Assembly (NCBI GenBank): GCA_903938445.1
Contig: CAJADG010000035.1
Coordinates: forward strand, 1 to 48,134
DNA: 48,134 bases
Source: an uncultured Bacteroidota bacterium
GTDB taxonomy: Bacteria; Bacteroidota; Bacteroidia; Chitinophagales; Chitinophagaceae
Direction of reading: 5' to 3'
Below the pieces are notes generated by a model. The model saw only the letters and a list, made by a program, of their open reading frames with translations. It had not been told where the DNA came from and made no database searches. The translations under genes were made by a program, and so were the position numbers. Shown here piece by piece: positions 7,823 to 16,751 of this stretch (position 1 is the first letter of the stretch; every line of letters begins with the position of its first letter).

Positions 7823-10800
7823 ATGAATCAAGTTAAAACTAACTTATTAAAGTATCTGATGATGCCGCTAGCCCTTATCTGCTATGCGTTTCAGGTACAA
7901 GCACAAAATGTAAGTGTAAGTGGTAAAGTAATTGATGCCACTACTTCAAATCCAATTGAAGGAGCAAGTGTTTCTGTAAAAAATGGAAAAAAGACATTAA
8001 CAAATGCTGCAGGAACTTTTACAATTAATGCTGCTAAAGGAACAAATATTTCAGTTTCTTATGTAGGTTTTCAATCTGCAACAGCAGTTGTTAACGGTAC
8101 TGAATTATTAATTAAGTTAGTTCCAAGTGTAGAAAATTTAGAGGATGTGGTGGTGACTGGTTTGGGTGTAAAGAAAGATGTAAAAAAACTGGGTTATTCA
8201 GTACAAGAAGTAAAAGGTGCAGATTTAGTGAAAGCAAGAGAGCCAAATCCTGTGAATGGATTAGTGGGTAAAGTAGCTGGTTTAGATGTTGCTATTAACC
8301 GTGAAATTTTAGCTGCTCCAAACGTTTCTTTACGTGGTTATAATATCTCTTTATATGTTGTAGATGGTATTCCAGTAACTTCTGATACTTGGAATTTAAG
8401 TCCAGATGATATTGAATCTTATACTGTATTGAAAGGTTTAGCTGCAACAGCGATTTATGGTAGCCGTGCTCAAAATGGTGCCATTTTAATTACGACTAAG
8501 AAAGCTAAGAAAAATGATAAAGGATATACCATTGAATTTAATACCTCAACACAAATTGATAAAGGATTTATTGCATTGCCTAAATCACAAGCTTTGTATG
8601 GTGGTGGTGACTATTCACAATATGCTTTTGGTGATGGTAAAGGTGGTGGTATCAACGATGGAGACTATGATGTTTGGGGACCTGCTTTAAATGGTCAATT
8701 AATTCCTCAATGGAATAGCCCAATTGATCCAGTAACAGGTGTGCGTAAAGCAACTCCTTATTTACCAGTAGGTGTAAATAACTTACAACGTTTTATTCAA
8801 GCAGGAGTTTTAAATACAAACAACTTAAGTTTTTCTGCTGCTACAGATCGTTCTAGCATCAGAATGTCATTGACTAATACAGATCAAAAAGGTATTATTC
8901 CAAACACAGGATTAAATACTGTAAACTTTAATATTAACGCTAGTTATGCTTTAAGTAAAAAGTTTAAAATTGATGGTAACTTAAATTACAATCGTCAGTT
9001 TACAGATAATATTCCAGATGTTTCTTACGGTCCTAATAGTGTTATTTATAGTATGACTATTTGGACTGGTGCAGATTGGAATATTGCGGATATGAAAGAT
9101 TACTGGCAACCAGGTAAAGAAGGTGTTCAATCAAAATTTGCTGAATACCAACGTTACCATAACCCATACTTTATGAGTTATGAGTGGTTAAGAGGTCATT
9201 ACAAAAATGATATCACTGGTAATATCGCATTATCATATAAGCCTAATAATGATTTTGAAGCAATTTTAAGATCTAATATTAGTGCTAATAACGTTTTAAG
9301 AACTGAAAAAATGCCATATTCTGCTCACCCTTATGGTCGTGAATTAAATAGAGGTGATTATAGAGAGGACGTTCGTTCATTATTTGACAACAACGTTGAG
9401 GCATTAGGTAAGTACAATCACAAATTTAACAGTGGCATTAATGTAGACGCGGTATTGGGTGTGAACGCACGTAACTTTACTTATCAATCTAGTTTCACAA
9501 CTACTGATTACTTAAACGTACCAGGTTTATATTCTTTCGCAAACTCATTAAATGCAATTAAAGCATACAATTTCCATTCAGACATGTTGGTATTAAGTTC
9601 TTACTATTCAGCAGGTGTTGAATTTGGAAAATACTTTACGTTAACAACTACAGGAAGAGTGGATAAGAGTTCTACTTTGTTAATTAACAATAACACTTAT
9701 TTCTATCCTTCTTTTTCTGGTGCATCAGTGATCTCTGATTATGTAAAATTACCAGAGGCAATTAGTTTCTTAAAAGTAAGAGCTAGTTATGCATCTGCTA
9801 AATCACCAAATACGCAACAATATATTGGCCCAGCTGGTTACCCAATTGGTTACGGTAATCCGTATGTAAGTGTTTATGGAGGTCCTTCTTATTCTTTATC
9901 AAATCCAGCTTATTCAATCAATACAGTATATAATGGAACTACTGGTGCTAGTGCTCCATTAAATGCAATTGATTCTAGTATCAAATCATCTCAAGTAACA
10001 AGTGTTGAATATGGTTTTGATGTGAAGTTCTTAAAAAATAGAATTGGTTTAGCTGCAACATTCTTTGATAACATTAATGGTCCTGGTATTAGAAATTTCC
10101 CAATTTCTCAAACAACAGGTATTACTGCATTTACAACGAATGCAATTAAGACTGAAGTAAAAGGTGCTGAAATTTCATTATCTGGTTCTCCATTACGTAA
10201 TCCAAAAGGTTTAAACTGGGACGTTGTAGCTAACTGGTCAACTTTTGTTGAGCGTTACAAAGAGTTACCAAGCAATTTTGAAAGCTATCAATTTCACCAA
10301 GGTGATCGTGTAGATAAAATTTATTCGGGTGTAACTGCTAAAACTGCAGATGGACAAGTAATTAACAATAGCGCAGGTTACCCAATTTATTTACCAAAAG
10401 CACAATATGTAGGACATGCTGATGCTGATTGGAGCTGGTCTATTTATAATAAATTTAATTATAAGGCCTTTACGTTTGCTTTCCAATTTGATGGTAAAGT
10501 GGGTGGTGTAGTACAAGACCGTGTAATGAGAAAAGGTATTGAAGGGGGTTCAAATATTTTCACTGTAGAAGGTGCAGTTGGACAAGCTAGAGCTTATGAA
10601 GCTGCTCACTATAATGATCCTGGATTCAAAGGAACATACGTAGGAGAAGGTGTTCAAATTAGCAATGGTAAAGCCATTACTTATGACCCAACTACAGGTG
10701 TAATTACCAACTTAAGTGCTTTACAATTCAGTAAAAATACAGGTGTAGTAAATTACATTCAAGACTATGTAAGTAGTTTCTTTAATGACTTTGAACATAC

Positions 10801-11068
10801 ATCAGTTTCTAAAACATATGGAAAATTACGTGAGGTAGTTATTACATATACTTTACCTAAAGAGTTAATTGGTAAAAAATCATTTATCTCTAAAGTAGAT
10901 GTTTCTTTAGTAGGACGTAACTTATTATACTTCTTCCCTGATCGTTTCAAGGATATGGATATTGACCAATATTCTGGACGTGACTATAATAGCAGTAATA
11001 GTAAAGAATACAACTTACAAACACCAACTACACGTAGTTATGGTATTAACTTAAACATTGTTTTCTAA
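7823..11068 (+). CDS. SusC/RagA-family TonB-linked outer-membrane transporter
   Basis: The product is about 1081 residues from the ATG at 7823; an upstream TTG at 7772 would add 17 residues ahead of the signal peptide and is rejected. A signal peptide ends near FQVQAQ. It is followed by a carboxypeptidase-regulatory-like domain (GKVIDATTSNPIEGASVSVK), the SusC hallmark VVVTGLGVKKDVKKLGYSVQ, a plug domain (LYVVDGIPV ... IYGSRAQNGAILITTKK) and a barrel ending in the aromatic NIVF. SusC proteins form a barrel capped by a SusD lipoprotein and import oligomeric or complex nutrients with TonB energy. The susD-like gene follows after 29 bases, and a GDPD gene lies beyond it, so an organophosphate substrate rather than a glycan is plausible. 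Confidence 0.92.
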   Translation: MNQVKTNLLKYLMMPLALICYAFQVQAQNVSVSGKVIDATTSNPIEGASVSVKNGKKTLTNAAGTFTINAAKGTNISVSYVGFQSATAVVNGTELLIKLVPSVENLEDVVVTGLGVKKDVKKLGYSVQEVKGADLVKAREPNPVNGLVGKVAGLDVAINREILAAPNVSLRGYNISLYVVDGIPVTSDTWNLSPDDIESYTVLKGLAATAIYGSRAQNGAILITTKKAKKNDKGYTIEFNTSTQIDKGFIALPKSQALYGGGDYSQYAFGDGKGGGINDGDYDVWGPALNGQLIPQWNSPIDPVTGVRKATPYLPVGVNNLQRFIQAGVLNTNNLSFSAATDRSSIRMSLTNTDQKGIIPNTGLNTVNFNINASYALSKKFKIDGNLNYNRQFTDNIPDVSYGPNSVIYSMTIWTGADWNIADMKDYWQPGKEGVQSKFAEYQRYHNPYFMSYEWLRGHYKNDITGNIALSYKPNNDFEAILRSNISANNVLRTEKMPYSAHPYGRELNRGDYREDVRSLFDNNVEALGKYNHKFNSGINVDAVLGVNARNFTYQSSFTTTDYLNVPGLYSFANSLNAIKAYNFHSDMLVLSSYYSAGVEFGKYFTLTTTGRVDKSSTLLINNNTYFYPSFSGASVISDYVKLPEAISFLKVRASYASAKSPNTQQYIGPAGYPIGYGNPYVSVYGGPSYSLSNPAYSINTVYNGTTGASAPLNAIDSSIKSSQVTSVEYGFDVKFLKNRIGLAATFFDNINGPGIRNFPISQTTGITAFTTNAIKTEVKGAEISLSGSPLRNPKGLNWDVVANWSTFVERYKELPSNFESYQFHQGDRVDKIYSGVTAKTADGQVINNSAGYPIYLPKAQYVGHADADWSWSIYNKFNYKAFTFAFQFDGKVGGVVQDRVMRKGIEGGSNIFTVEGAVGQARAYEAAHYNDPGFKGTYVGEGVQISNGKAITYDPTTGVITNLSALQFSKNTGVVNYIQDYVSSFFNDFEHTSVSKTYGKLREVVITYTLPKELIGKKSFISKVDVSLVGRNLLYFFPDRFKDMDIDQYSGRDYNSSNSKEYNLQTPTTRSYGINLNIVF

Positions 11069-11097
11069 AATAAAATAATTGTTTAAAAAAATAAAAT

Positions 11098-12681
11098 ATG
11101 AATATGAAAACAAATAAATTAATAGCACTACTTGTTGCAGTAATTGCAATTACTGTTAGTAGTTGTACAAAAACTTTTGAAAAGTATACTCAAAACCCAA
11201 ACCAGCCAACATCGGTACCTGCTTATTTGTTGTTAAGACAGGTTGAGAATGACTTAATGGTTTACCCAGGTGGTGATGAAGAAAAATGGTCACAATATAC
11301 TTTGTCTACTTACACATACTATGGTACGAATGAGTATTGGAGTGGTAGTACAAATATGAATTACAATACTTTAGAAAATATTGCTGCAATGGAAACTGAA
11401 GCTGCTAAAGCTTCTGCTGGAGTGACTCCTTACAGTGCCTTAGCAAAATTCTTTAAAGCTTATGTATTCATAGGTATGACTATGAAATATGGTGATATCC
11501 CAATGTCAGAAGCTTTAAAAGGATTGGCAAATCCAAAGCCTAAATATGATACTCAAAAACAAATATTTATTCAGTCTTTACAATTGTTAGAAGACGCTAA
11601 CACACAGTTAACTGCATTAATTGCTAATTCAAATACCGCTTTATTAGGAGATTTTTATTTCCAAGATAAATTATCAGGTGGTGTTGATCCTTTAACAGCG
11701 TTAAAGAAATGGCAGAAAGTAGTAAATACTTATAAATTAAGAGTGTTAATTGAATTAAGTAAAAAGTCAGCAGATACCGATTTAAATATCAAACAAAAGT
11801 TTGCTGATGTATACAACAATCCAACTAAGTACCCAATTATGAGTGACTTATCTGATAACTGGGAATATGTTTACAATGCTTCTTATAACTACTACCCTAA
11901 CAATAAAAATAACTACGGTAATGATGCCTTACGTTTGTGCGTAGCTTCTACATGGTTAAATACTTTAAGTAGTTTAAATGACTTAAGAGCTATGAAAGTA
12001 GCTGATCCTGCAAGAGGTTTAGGTTTTTCAGATACTTCTTATAAATCATTTGTTGGTGGTGGTGCTGGACAAGATATGTCAGTATTAGGAGGAAATATCG
12101 TTGCTTTAAAAATATCACCTATTGGTCGTAAGCGTTATTATGATGGATTTACAGGTGAAAATACTTTCTTAGTAGGTTATCCTGAAATGTGTTTAAATAT
12201 CGCAGAAGCAATCAATAGAGGTTGGATTACAGGCTCAGCTGATACTTGGTATCAAAAAGGGGTGAAAGCAATGTTTGCATTTTATGGAATTACAGATGGT
12301 GCTAATACGGTTTCATTCTTAAAAGGAACAGCACCTGGTGATTATGTAAACTATACAATGAACTTTAGCTTTACAAATTACTTTAACCAATCAGCAGTAA
12401 AATATGCTGGTGATAACACAACGGGATTAAATCAAATTTTAACTCAACGTTATTTATCATTGGCTCGTAATTCTGGATTAGCTGGATATTATCAATGGAG
12501 AAGAACTGGTGTTCCTACATTTGATGCAGGTCCAGGTACAGGAAATAGCAATATTATTCCATTAAGATACCAATATCCTTCTTCAGAATTATCTACAAAT
12601 GGTACGAATGTAAATGCAGCAATTACTTCTCAATTTGGAGGTAAAGATGACATCAATGCAAAAATGTGGATTATTCAATAA
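11098..12681 (+). CDS. SusD/RagB-family outer-membrane lipoprotein
   Basis: This 527-residue protein has a lipoprotein signal with the lipobox Cys at residue 23 (VSSC). The following sequence (KTFEKYTQNPNQPTSVP, then LAKFFKAYVFIGMTMKYGDIP) is characteristic of the SusD_like_2 type, and the TPR-like helices and C-terminal WRRTGVPTF...RYQYPSSE region fit. SusD proteins lie on the cell surface as the lid of a SusC transporter and help bind ligand. It is co-transcribed with susC (29-base spacer). There is no glycoside hydrolase nearby; the next gene is a secreted GDPD, which argues that the ligand is a phosphodiester or its product (inference). Confidence 0.92.
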   Translation: MNMKTNKLIALLVAVIAITVSSCTKTFEKYTQNPNQPTSVPAYLLLRQVENDLMVYPGGDEEKWSQYTLSTYTYYGTNEYWSGSTNMNYNTLENIAAMETEAAKASAGVTPYSALAKFFKAYVFIGMTMKYGDIPMSEALKGLANPKPKYDTQKQIFIQSLQLLEDANTQLTALIANSNTALLGDFYFQDKLSGGVDPLTALKKWQKVVNTYKLRVLIELSKKSADTDLNIKQKFADVYNNPTKYPIMSDLSDNWEYVYNASYNYYPNNKNNYGNDALRLCVASTWLNTLSSLNDLRAMKVADPARGLGFSDTSYKSFVGGGAGQDMSVLGGNIVALKISPIGRKRYYDGFTGENTFLVGYPEMCLNIAEAINRGWITGSADTWYQKGVKAMFAFYGITDGANTVSFLKGTAPGDYVNYTMNFSFTNYFNQSAVKYAGDNTTGLNQILTQRYLSLARNSGLAGYYQWRRTGVPTFDAGPGTGNSNIIPLRYQYPSSELSTNGTNVNAAITSQFGGKDDINAKMWIIQ

Positions 12682-12716
12682 ATCATTTTGTTTTTAATAA
12701 TTGTTAAGTTTGAATT

Positions 12717-12742
12717 AGGGTCTCCATATGGAGGCCCTTTTT
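12717..12742 (+). terminator. Terminator or attenuator between susD-like and GDPD genes
   Basis: AGGGTCTCC (12717-12725), loop ATAT, GGAGGCCCT (12730-12738), then T's. The 9-bp stem has one G-T wobble. It lies 35 bases after the susD stop and only 13 bases before the GDPD start, leaving no room for a promoter, so GDPD expression probably depends on read-through. Confidence 0.78.
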
Positions 12743-12755
12743 TAAAATCTATCTT

Positions 12756-13586
12756 ATGAGTAGAATTTTTCTTATAAATATTATTTGTCTTTTATTATCG
12801 ACGCAATTAATTGCTCAATCATTTGTAAAGCAATTACCTAAATCGAAAAATAATTTAATAGTAATTGCGCATAGAGGTGATCATACCATTGCCCCAGAAA
12901 ATAGTAGCATGTCAATTCAAAATGCAATTAAAGATGGAGCAGATTATGTAGAACTTGATATTAGAACTACAAAAGATGGTCAATTGGTATTAATGCATGA
13001 TGCAACTGTAGATAGAATGACTAATGGTATGGGGAAAGTAAGAGATTTAAATTTTGATGAAATTAGAAAGCTCAAATTATTTAATAAGCAAATTTTAAAT
13101 CCCGATACTTTACAAATTCCAACTTTTGAAGAAGCACTTAAAATATGTAAAAATAAAATTAATATTTATTTAGATTTTAAAGATGCCAACGTGCAGCAAG
13201 TTTATGCTGCTATTAAAAACGAAGGCATGGAAAATCAAATGGTAGTGTATATTAATGCACCAAATCAATATACAGATTGGAGAAAATGGGTGCCTTCTAT
13301 GCCACTTATTGTAAGCTTAAATAAAAAAGTAAAAGATAGTGCTGAAATGGTATCCTATTTAAAAAATATTCAAATAGATATTTTAGATGGCGATTGGACT
13401 GAATATACTCCTGAAACAGTTAATGCGGCATTAAAAATGGGTGTCCCGGTTTGGGCGGATATGCAATCTCCAAATGAAAATGAGGATTATTGGAAACAAG
13501 GAATTTCACTTGGTTTGTCTGGAATACAAACAGACCATCCAAAGGAATTAGTACTTACTTTAAAAAATGTAAAGAAAACTAATTAA
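12756..13586 (+). CDS. Secreted glycerophosphodiester phosphodiesterase (GDPD family)
   Basis: The product is 276 residues with a signal peptide ending near LIAQ (residue 21). The GDPD catalytic set is complete: H39-R40 in IAHRGD, E48 in APENS, E66 and D68 in VELDIR, and H81-D82 in LMHD, with GIQTDHP near the C-terminus closing the TIM barrel. It hydrolyses glycerophosphodiesters to glycerol-3-phosphate and an alcohol using a divalent metal, here in the periplasm or outside the cell. It follows the susCD-like pair behind a terminator-like hairpin, and it is convergent with murA across a 21-base gap. No lipobox is present. Confidence 0.9.
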   Translation: MSRIFLINIICLLLSTQLIAQSFVKQLPKSKNNLIVIAHRGDHTIAPENSSMSIQNAIKDGADYVELDIRTTKDGQLVLMHDATVDRMTNGMGKVRDLNFDEIRKLKLFNKQILNPDTLQIPTFEEALKICKNKINIYLDFKDANVQQVYAAIKNEGMENQMVVYINAPNQYTDWRKWVPSMPLIVSLNKKVKDSAEMVSYLKNIQIDILDGDWTEYTPETVNAALKMGVPVWADMQSPNENEDYWKQGISLGLSGIQTDHPKELVLTLKNVKKTN

Positions 13587-13607
13587 TACAATTAGGCTAG
13601 TTTCAAA

Positions 13608-14915
13608 TTATTCAATTCTCTTAATATCTGCACCTAATTCTTGTAGTCGCGTATCAATGTATTGATAACCGCGATCAATTTGTTCAATGTTTTGAATGGT
13701 GCTTTTTCCTTCTGCGCTTAAAGCTGCAATCAGCAAAGCTTGACCAGCACGTATGTCTGGGCTACTCATGGTGATACCACGTAAAGGATATTTGCGTCCT
13801 AAACCAATCACTGTAGCACGATGTGGATCACACAAAATAATTTGTGCACCCATATCAATTAATTTATCGGTAAAGAATAATCTGCTCTCAAACATTTTTT
13901 GGTGTATTAACACACTTCCTTTTGCTTGGGTTGCAGTAACTAAAACGATACTTAATAAATCGGGCGTAAAACCGGGCCAAGGATTATCATAAATGGTAAG
14001 GATACCGCCATCCATGTATGTTTGAATTTCATAATCTTCTTGTGCAGGAATAAAAATATCATCTCCTTGAATATCAAAATCAATACCAAGCAATCTAAAT
14101 TTTTCTGGAATAATACCTAAGTGTTGAATGCCGGCATCTTTAATACGGATCTCACTTTTAGTCATCGCTGCCAATCCAATGAAGGAACCTATTTCAATCA
14201 TGTCAGGTAAAATACGATGCTCTGTTCCGCCTAATTTTGTAACGCCTTCAATGGTTAATAAATTACTTCCCACTCCAGTAATTTTTGCTCCCATTCTATT
14301 AAGCAAACTACATAACTGTTGAAGATAAGGCTCACATGCAGCATTATAAATGGTAGTAATACCTTCAGCTAAAACAGCTGCCATCACAATATTTGCCGTA
14401 CCCGTTACCGAAGGTTCGTCGAGTAACATATAACAACCTTTTAGCCCTTCCGTTTTAATAGTGAAACATGCTAGATCTTGATCGTATGCATATTTTGCAC
14501 CTAATTTTTCAAAACCAATAATATGTGTATCTAATCTACGACGACCAATTTTATCTCCTCCTGGTTTCGGAAGATATGCAACCTTAAAGCGCGCTAATAT
14601 AGGGCCAGCAAGCATTACAGAGCCACGTAAACGACCACTCTTTTTTCTAAATTCTTCTGAAGCTAAATATTGTGGATCAATTTTATCGGCTTGAAAACGG
14701 TAAATGCCTTCTCCTAATTTTTCAACGCTTACACCCATTTCGTGTAATAATTCTATGAGTAAATTAACGTCTACAATATTGGGAATATTAGAAATGGTAA
14801 TGGGCTCAGTACTTAAAACAACTGCAGACAATATTTGCAATGCTTCATTTTTTGCACCCTGAGGAATGATGGTTCCTTTTAATGCTTTGCCTCCTCTTAC
14901 TTCAAATGAACTCAT
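13608..14915 (-). CDS. murA: UDP-N-acetylglucosamine 1-carboxyvinyltransferase (MurA)
   Basis: This 435-residue enolpyruvyl transferase performs the first committed step of peptidoglycan synthesis in the cytosol, moving enolpyruvate from PEP to UDP-GlcNAc. Visible are the substrate-binding K22-N23 (GAKNEAL), the RLRGSVMLAGPILARF stretch, and the catalytic loop PKPGGDKIGRRRLDTH. In that loop residue 121 is Asp (codon at 14553-14555), where E. coli MurA has Cys115, the residue alkylated by fosfomycin. Asp versions in other bacteria are active and fosfomycin-insensitive. The gene follows DUF4290 after 11 bases, so they probably form one operon. Confidence 0.96.
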   Translation of the reverse strand: MSSFEVRGGKALKGTIIPQGAKNEALQILSAVVLSTEPITISNIPNIVDVNLLIELLHEMGVSVEKLGEGIYRFQADKIDPQYLASEEFRKKSGRLRGSVMLAGPILARFKVAYLPKPGGDKIGRRRLDTHIIGFEKLGAKYAYDQDLACFTIKTEGLKGCYMLLDEPSVTGTANIVMAAVLAEGITTIYNAACEPYLQQLCSLLNRMGAKITGVGSNLLTIEGVTKLGGTEHRILPDMIEIGSFIGLAAMTKSEIRIKDAGIQHLGIIPEKFRLLGIDFDIQGDDIFIPAQEDYEIQTYMDGGILTIYDNPWPGFTPDLLSIVLVTATQAKGSVLIHQKMFESRLFFTDKLIDMGAQIILCDPHRATVIGLGRKYPLRGITMSSPDIRAGQALLIAALSAEGKSTIQNIEQIDRGYQYIDTRLQELGADIKRIE

Positions 14916-14926
14916 AGGATGGAGAT

Positions 14927-15616
14927 TTAGTATCTCTTTTTAAAATTGCGGTTGTTATTATTTCTTCCACCGCCGCTTCCGCTACTTGGTCCACGACCAC
15001 CGCCTTGACCACCACGGTTGCGATTGTTGTTTTGCCATCTTCCGCCCGCTGGACGATAATCATCACTAAAGTTTTGATTGCGATGTTTAATGTAAGGAGT
15101 ATTGCTAAATTCAAGACCACCACCCGTAATAGAATTTAACTCATTACGAATTGCATCATCTTGAACCAATTCTTTATGCCAGTTGCTATAAGCCAATTTC
15201 ATATAGTGCGCAATACTGTTAGCGAAACCTGCTTTCTTTTCTTCGTCCGTTTCTGCCATTGCTTTATCAATCACCAATTCTAAATTTTTACCCAAATGCG
15301 CATATTTAATTTTGCGTTTAGGATAAGGTAAAGGATCTGGCTTTTGCTTATAAGTTTCTTTAGTAGGAATTGGATAAGGACTTTCTACATCCAATTTAAA
15401 ATTGCTCATAAAAAACAGGTGATCCCATAATTTATGCTTGTAATCTTCAATATTTTTAAGAGATGGGTTTAAAAATCCCATCAATTCAATGACTACCTGC
15501 GCTTGTTCTTGACGCTTGGCTTTGTCCTCAATGGTCATAAGATGGTCCACCATCCTTTGAACGTGACGGCCATACTCTCTCATCCCCATTATGCTTCTTG
15601 CTGTATTGTACTCCAT
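14927..15616 (-). CDS. DUF4290 protein with Arg-Gly-Asn-rich tail
   Basis: The protein has 229 residues. Residues 1-170 are a helical domain that I recognise as DUF4290, found in Bacteroidota next to murA (opening MEYNTARSIMGMREYGRHVQ). Residues from about 185 onward are low-complexity Gly, Arg and Asn (GGQGGGRGPSSGSGGGRNNN), like an RGG RNA-binding tail, ending in a basic KKRY. There is no signal peptide or membrane segment. Its function is not established. A -7 box lies just upstream and murA follows at 11 bases. The tail is positively charged and probably disordered, so nucleic-acid binding is a reasonable guess only. Confidence 0.85.
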   Translation of the reverse strand: MEYNTARSIMGMREYGRHVQRMVDHLMTIEDKAKRQEQAQVVIELMGFLNPSLKNIEDYKHKLWDHLFFMSNFKLDVESPYPIPTKETYKQKPDPLPYPKRKIKYAHLGKNLELVIDKAMAETDEEKKAGFANSIAHYMKLAYSNWHKELVQDDAIRNELNSITGGGLEFSNTPYIKHRNQNFSDDYRPAGGRWQNNNRNRGGQGGGRGPSSGSGGGRNNNNRNFKKRY

Positions 15617-15636
15617 GTATTAAATCTTCCGAATAA

Positions 15637-15644
15637 CAAATGTA
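15637..15644 (-). promoter_or_regulatory. Putative -7 element of the DUF4290-murA operon
   Basis: Reading the minus strand, TACATTTG matches TAnnTTTG exactly and lies 20 bases before the DUF4290 start. I see no clear -33 TTTG. The region is divergent with the pheS promoter. Confidence 0.5.
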
Positions 15645-15689
15645 GGGGTTTTATGGGTAATTTTCGTCAGATGAAAAACCACTTTTGCG

Positions 15690-15697
15690 TATATTCG
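15690..15697 (+). promoter_or_regulatory. Putative -7 element of pheS-recO
   Basis: TATATTCG matches TAnnTTTG at all but one position. It ends 4 bases before the pheS ATG, so transcription would begin at or very near the start codon, giving a leaderless or nearly leaderless mRNA. Confidence 0.35.
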
Positions 15698-15701
15698 TGC
15701 T

Positions 15702-16742
15702 ATGGAGCAATTGTTACAACAAATAGAAGCCATTAAAGCGGAAATCGCAGCTACTGTGGCAACAACCCCGGACGCGGTTGAGCAATACAGAATCAAATAC
15801 TTAGGAACCAAGGGTTTGGTAAAACAAATCATGGGAGAGATGAAGAATGTGCCGAATGAGCAAAAAAAGGAATTTGGTCAAATATTGAATGCTTTTAAAA
15901 TTGTAGCAGAAGAAAAAATGGTGCAATTGCAGGAGGCATTGGGGGATAGTGAGGAGCAAGGAAATAATAAATTTGATTTTACATTACCAGGCGACCCTAT
16001 TGCAGTGGGAACAAGACATCCATTGAATTTAGTGCGCAATCAAATGGTTTCTATATTTAAGCGTTTAGGATTTGCCGTTGCAGAAGGTCCAGAGGTAGAA
16101 GATGATTGGCATAATTTTGGTGCCATGAATTTACCGGAAGATCATCCAGCGCGTGATATGCAGGATACTTTTTATGTACAAGCGGCTACGGAAGAAAATT
16201 CAGCATGGTTATTAAGAACACATACTTCCAGTGTACAAGCACGTGTGATGGAAACACAAAAACCACCGATTCGTGTTATTTGTCCAGGTCGTGTATATCG
16301 TAATGAAACTATTTCAGCAAGAGCGCATTGTTTTTTTCATCAAGTAGAAGGATTGTACATTGATGAAAATGTAAGCTTTGCCGATTTAAAACAAACCTTG
16401 TACTTTTTTGTACAAGAGATGTTTGGTAAAGAGGTGAAAGTAAGATTCCGTCCAAGTTATTTTCCATTCACTGAGCCAAGTGCTGAGATGGATATCAGTT
16501 GTCAAATATGTTCTGGTAAAGGATGTAATATTTGTAAGCATACTGGTTGGGTAGAAATTTTAGGATCGGGAATGGTGCATCCAAAAGTGTTAGAGAATTT
16601 TGGTATTGACCCTGAAAAGTATACTGGCTTTGCGTTTGGTATGGGTGTTGAAAGAATTGCACAATTAAAATACCAAGTAAACGATTTACGTTTATACTCA
16701 CAAAATGATCTTCGTTTCTTAGAACAGTTTAAGTCTGTTTGA
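15702..16742 (+). CDS. pheS: Phenylalanine-tRNA ligase alpha subunit
   Basis: The 346-residue length is standard for PheS. An N-terminal coiled coil (about 1-85) is followed by the class II catalytic core: GTRHPLN, the motif 2 region RVYRNETISARAHCFFHQVE, the Cys cluster SCQICSGKGCNICKHTGW and motif 3 GFAFGMGVERIAQLKY. It charges tRNA-Phe in the cytosol together with PheT; pheT is not adjacent here. recO follows after 9 bases. The start is the ATG directly after the -7-like box. Confidence 0.97.
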   Translation: MEQLLQQIEAIKAEIAATVATTPDAVEQYRIKYLGTKGLVKQIMGEMKNVPNEQKKEFGQILNAFKIVAEEKMVQLQEALGDSEEQGNNKFDFTLPGDPIAVGTRHPLNLVRNQMVSIFKRLGFAVAEGPEVEDDWHNFGAMNLPEDHPARDMQDTFYVQAATEENSAWLLRTHTSSVQARVMETQKPPIRVICPGRVYRNETISARAHCFFHQVEGLYIDENVSFADLKQTLYFFVQEMFGKEVKVRFRPSYFPFTEPSAEMDISCQICSGKGCNICKHTGWVEILGSGMVHPKVLENFGIDPEKYTGFAFGMGVERIAQLKYQVNDLRLYSQNDLRFLEQFKSV

Positions 16743-16751
16743 TAATATAAT

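Noticed and set aside
13576..13606. Possible hairpin between the first GDPD gene and murA
   Set aside because: CTAATT/AATTAG is a short AT-only stem without a T-tract, too weak to call a terminator.
14902..15123. 73-codon frame in the DUF4290-murA junction
   Set aside because: It is an alternative frame of the repetitive Gly/Arg/Asn codons of DUF4290; its Val/Ala-rich product looks like a frame shadow.
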